NCBI RefSeq assembly: GCF_013373865.1
Contig: NC_050477.1
Span: forward strand, 4,982,869 to 5,046,868
Source of the DNA: Monomorium pharaonis
Lineage: Eukaryota; Arthropoda; Insecta; Hymenoptera; Formicidae
Direction: 5' to 3'
DNA: 64,000 bases
Shown: positions 61,167 to 64,000 of the stretch, piece after piece
Position numbering within the stretch: position 1 is the first letter of the stretch
Layout: each line of letters starts with the position of its first letter
Made by a program: the position numbers and the translations under genes
Notes under the pieces: generated by a model
What the model saw: only the letters and a program-made list of their open reading frames with translations
The model's database searches: none
What the model was told of the DNA's origin: nothing

Positions 61167-64000
61167 ATACTACTAATATTAGTAATTTATAATAGGTATT
61201 TATAACAGTATTCACAACATCGACAAAATACTATTATTATATTTCTGTACAGTAAATTGGTTGTGCGACTTTGTTTCGCATTCTCTTAGTCATTTAATAT
61301 TGGCTAAGAATGAAATATTCTCCGAAATTATATTTGGGGGGGGGGGAGATGAAGGGGGGGGGAGGTAACATACTATGTAGAAAGTTAACGTAGTGAAATT
61401 ACAGATAAAAATATAGATAATATAGTTATAAAAATATAGATAGTATAGATATAATTTTATGATTTGCAAATTTAATGTATACGCTAATTTTGAGTTCTCT
61501 CATTATTAAAGATTTTTGTGTAAATGTGAAATATTGGGAATACTGCTTGTGTAACGGAGTAAGACAGAATCTGCTCCTTTTATCTGTACTTTCTAGGTTT
61601 CCTTATGTTTCATTTTTTATCTTTTCACCCTTAATGCCTTGGATATCTATATGTATTTCATTTAAAATACAGATAGTAACTTAGTTCAGTTAAGAGGAGC
61701 GGAACTATAATTAGTGCAAAATGCCGCAATATTTTTATACGTTTTTGTACATGTCGCCAGAGACTATATATTAAAATATGATTACTATTTAAACAAGAAC
61801 TGAAGTGTTTAATTATATTGTCCGTTGAACAGTCCTATTGTTTTGAATCTTACTTACTCGTCATAATTATTTTTCATAATTAAGAAAGTACGTTTTTAGT
61901 TGTAATAATTATTCACGTGTTTGTCGATTAGTCTCTCGTTCGGGCATTCATCCGAAGTAGCCACGATTATGTTAATATTACAGACAAACGAATGGTACAC
62001 TTGAAAAGCCGGAAAAATATCTCAAGGTTGGTCACGTCTGCTTCCATCGCTAAACGATCTCTTCAGATTTGTTTTGTACTCTACTAGGAGTAACGCACTC
62101 TTAAGAAAGATCGCGAGTTTAGGTATCAATGATACCTGAATCTGCAAAAGAAATAAAGTAAATCATGATGACGATGACGGCGCAACAACGACTACGGTGG
62201 GGAGAGCAGAAACAAGACCTAGAAGGAAGGGGATATGTCGTATAAATATCGCCACAACCGGCGAGATAAGGATTTTAATGAAGTGTGAGGAAACGCGGCG
62301 CGCGAAATGACGGCTATCGGAAAGGAAGACGACGCCGACGTCGAAAAAACATCGCGGAAGATGCCCGGTCCGACCCTGCAACAGAGCTGTAAGAAAACCG
62401 TCAGTGACTGTGGATAATACTTGAATTTGATACTCGAATGAGGAATCGGCGACTAAAGGATTTTGCGATTGATAATCGGTAGAGCTTATCTTGATCGGAT
62501 TTTTCTTAAATCTATATTGCTACTGATAAATAAATTTTTGTAAAGAAAAGAGTAAGTTACGTGTCTAGTTAGGCATGTGAAAAATTTCAATCCTACAAAA
62601 CAAATTTGTATAAAAGAAAGATACACGAATATTCAATGAAGGTTGAGCAGGAGAAATAAAAATTTATAATTTAAAAATATATAAATTCGGAGATTTTTAG
62701 ATTATGAGTTGTGAACTTGAACTGTTTCGAGTCGTTTGAATGAATCGTTTATCTATACGAGTTTCATTCAAAATTTTGTGTCGAGATATGTCTTACACGC
62801 GCAGGGAAACATTTATATAGTAGTTACTTCATCAATTCAAAGCTGTCGAGTTTAATTAGATAATTTACATATTTGCTTGTTTTTTACTTTGTAATGGGGC
62901 AAACTTGCAAATTGTGAATTAACGTATAGAAAATTAGTGTATTTGTAGCAGTTGTATGGAGTACGTTAAATTCTGAATTCTGTCAGTCACGACCGATGCT
63001 TCAGGTGAACCATAAGCACCTGGTATCGCATCAATGATCGCAAAAAGACGTTAAAGTAAAGAGAGAACACATGAAATAACCATCGTGTTTCTTTTTTCTT
63101 TACAAAAATTTATAAAAGTGCTTTAAAAGAACACACAGTGGTAGTGGAAGAGCAACTTATCGTTCGTTACTTGTGACATAACGAATTTTGCTAGAGTTCA
63201 TTTACGTATGAAACGTGCTTTCGGTAAACATACCGATCGGAATAATATCGCAAATTCGTCCTTTTTTTTATCGCAATTGTGCAATCTCCGGAATGCAGAT
63301 GCTAAAGCAAAGCACGGAAGCGCTTCCTAATCGTTTGTATATATGTGATATAGTGTATAATTGTGTTGTTGCAAGATCACCTTGTAGATAGCGTAGCAAA
63401 ATGGAATTGATTTTTTAAGCATAAAAAAAACAAACCTTTATAAAAATACTTTATAAAATTATTTTGAGTAAGATCGCAGAGAAAAAGTAATTCTTAAAAT
63501 AAATTTATTACTTGTTGTACACTGTCTTCGGTAAATGATCCATTATATTTCTAAAAACGATAATAAAAAGAATGAAATAGTAAAGTAAAAAAAGTGTAAA
63601 AATGATAATTAATAACAATATTTATCACTAATAACAAGAGTTATGAGATAGGAAATATCACAGTCTTGCGCTCAGAAGTCAGTGAGGAATAATTTAATAA
63701 AGTGATGTGAATTAAAATTTTTCGAAACTTTTCGAATCTTTTGCAATTGGTTCGGCTGTGTTGCAAGCCGAGTCTTCTGTAATTAATCTACAAAAGATAT
63801 TGAAAGTGTTTTCCTAGCTTGCATTCGATAACTCTCGTGTTTATCATTGGGTTATTTTATCTGGAATTATCAGGCGCGCAAGTTTTAAGTTTTGCTTCAT
63901 TTAGACCGCAATAAAAAAACCGATTCATCGTCACCACGCTATCGACACCCGGAGTGTGAGTTGACGTCCACAACTCGTAATCGACGATCCAGACGTATAG
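61167..64000. other. Right-end region without recognised genes
   Basis: Mostly AT-rich. It holds a poly(G) tract at 61336-61365 and a GC-richer block at 62160-62400 with short open frames on both strands and no known domain. A more balanced end (63890-64000) could be the start of a leader for a gene to the right. No tRNA, coding exon or transposon could be supported. Confidence 0.5.
61336..61365 (+). repeat. Poly(G) tract with quadruplex potential
   Basis: Eleven G, a short AGATGAA spacer, nine G, then AGG, in an otherwise AT-rich region. Confidence 0.7.

Noticed and set aside
62163..62381. Minus-strand 72-codon frame
   Set aside because: The hydrophobic valine-rich translation comes from a GAC/GAT-rich stretch; no start context, splice sites or family match.
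1..64000. CRISPR arrays, operons, phage or other bacterial systems
   Set aside because: No regularly spaced repeats or bacterial gene structure; spliced animal genes throughout.

Overview
The window is nuclear DNA of an insect, most likely a hymenopteran and perhaps an ant. Genes are split into short exons by AT-rich introns with canonical GT-AG junctions. Intergenic DNA is AT-rich and full of microsatellites and small inverted-repeat elements, and promoters are CpG-rich. All the proteins are animal housekeeping families except one short, secreted, vitellogenin-like protein of a kind described in Hymenoptera. The species assignment is inference.

Left part (1-25450, minus strand): one gene, domino, the INO80/SWR1-family remodelling ATPase orthologous to SRCAP and EP400. 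I could join 26 coding exons in frame into 2989 residues for the SRCAP-like B form. Two further exons at the left edge (628-663 and 1-90) match the EP400-like A form. They join in frame to a weak donor inside the last B exon, so the window holds both 3' alternatives, with the A form running off the left edge. One domino intron carries a good H/ACA-box snoRNA candidate (18507-18648). Others carry a TTAA-flanked 641-bp element, two foldback elements and a miRNA-like hairpin.

Middle part (25450-37700): RAD51D (plus, recombination repair) is head-to-head with domino. It converges on a 296-residue secreted vitellogenin-like protein (minus). That gene is head-to-head with METTL16 (plus, U6 snRNA m6A methyltransferase), and a 384-bp inverted-repeat element sits in the shared promoter. 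A spacer with microsatellites and another foldback element follows METTL16.

Right part (37700-64000): clu/CLUH (minus, 17 coding exons, 1380 residues, 6-kb first intron) shares a CCAAT-rich divergent promoter with DENR (plus). DENR overlaps tail-to-tail with CRCP/RPC9 (minus, RNA polymerase III subunit). A tRNA-Trp(CCA) gene (minus) comes next, then SMC4 (plus, condensin, 1429 residues). The last 2.8 kb holds no coding exon I can support.

The genes look like an ordinary housekeeping neighbourhood with alternating strands, not an operon or pathway cluster. I found no bacterial, viral, CRISPR or biosynthetic system. The points most worth checking are the intronic snoRNA, the nested A/B 3' ends of domino, the splice-created uORF at the domino start, and the vitellogenin-like fragment gene.
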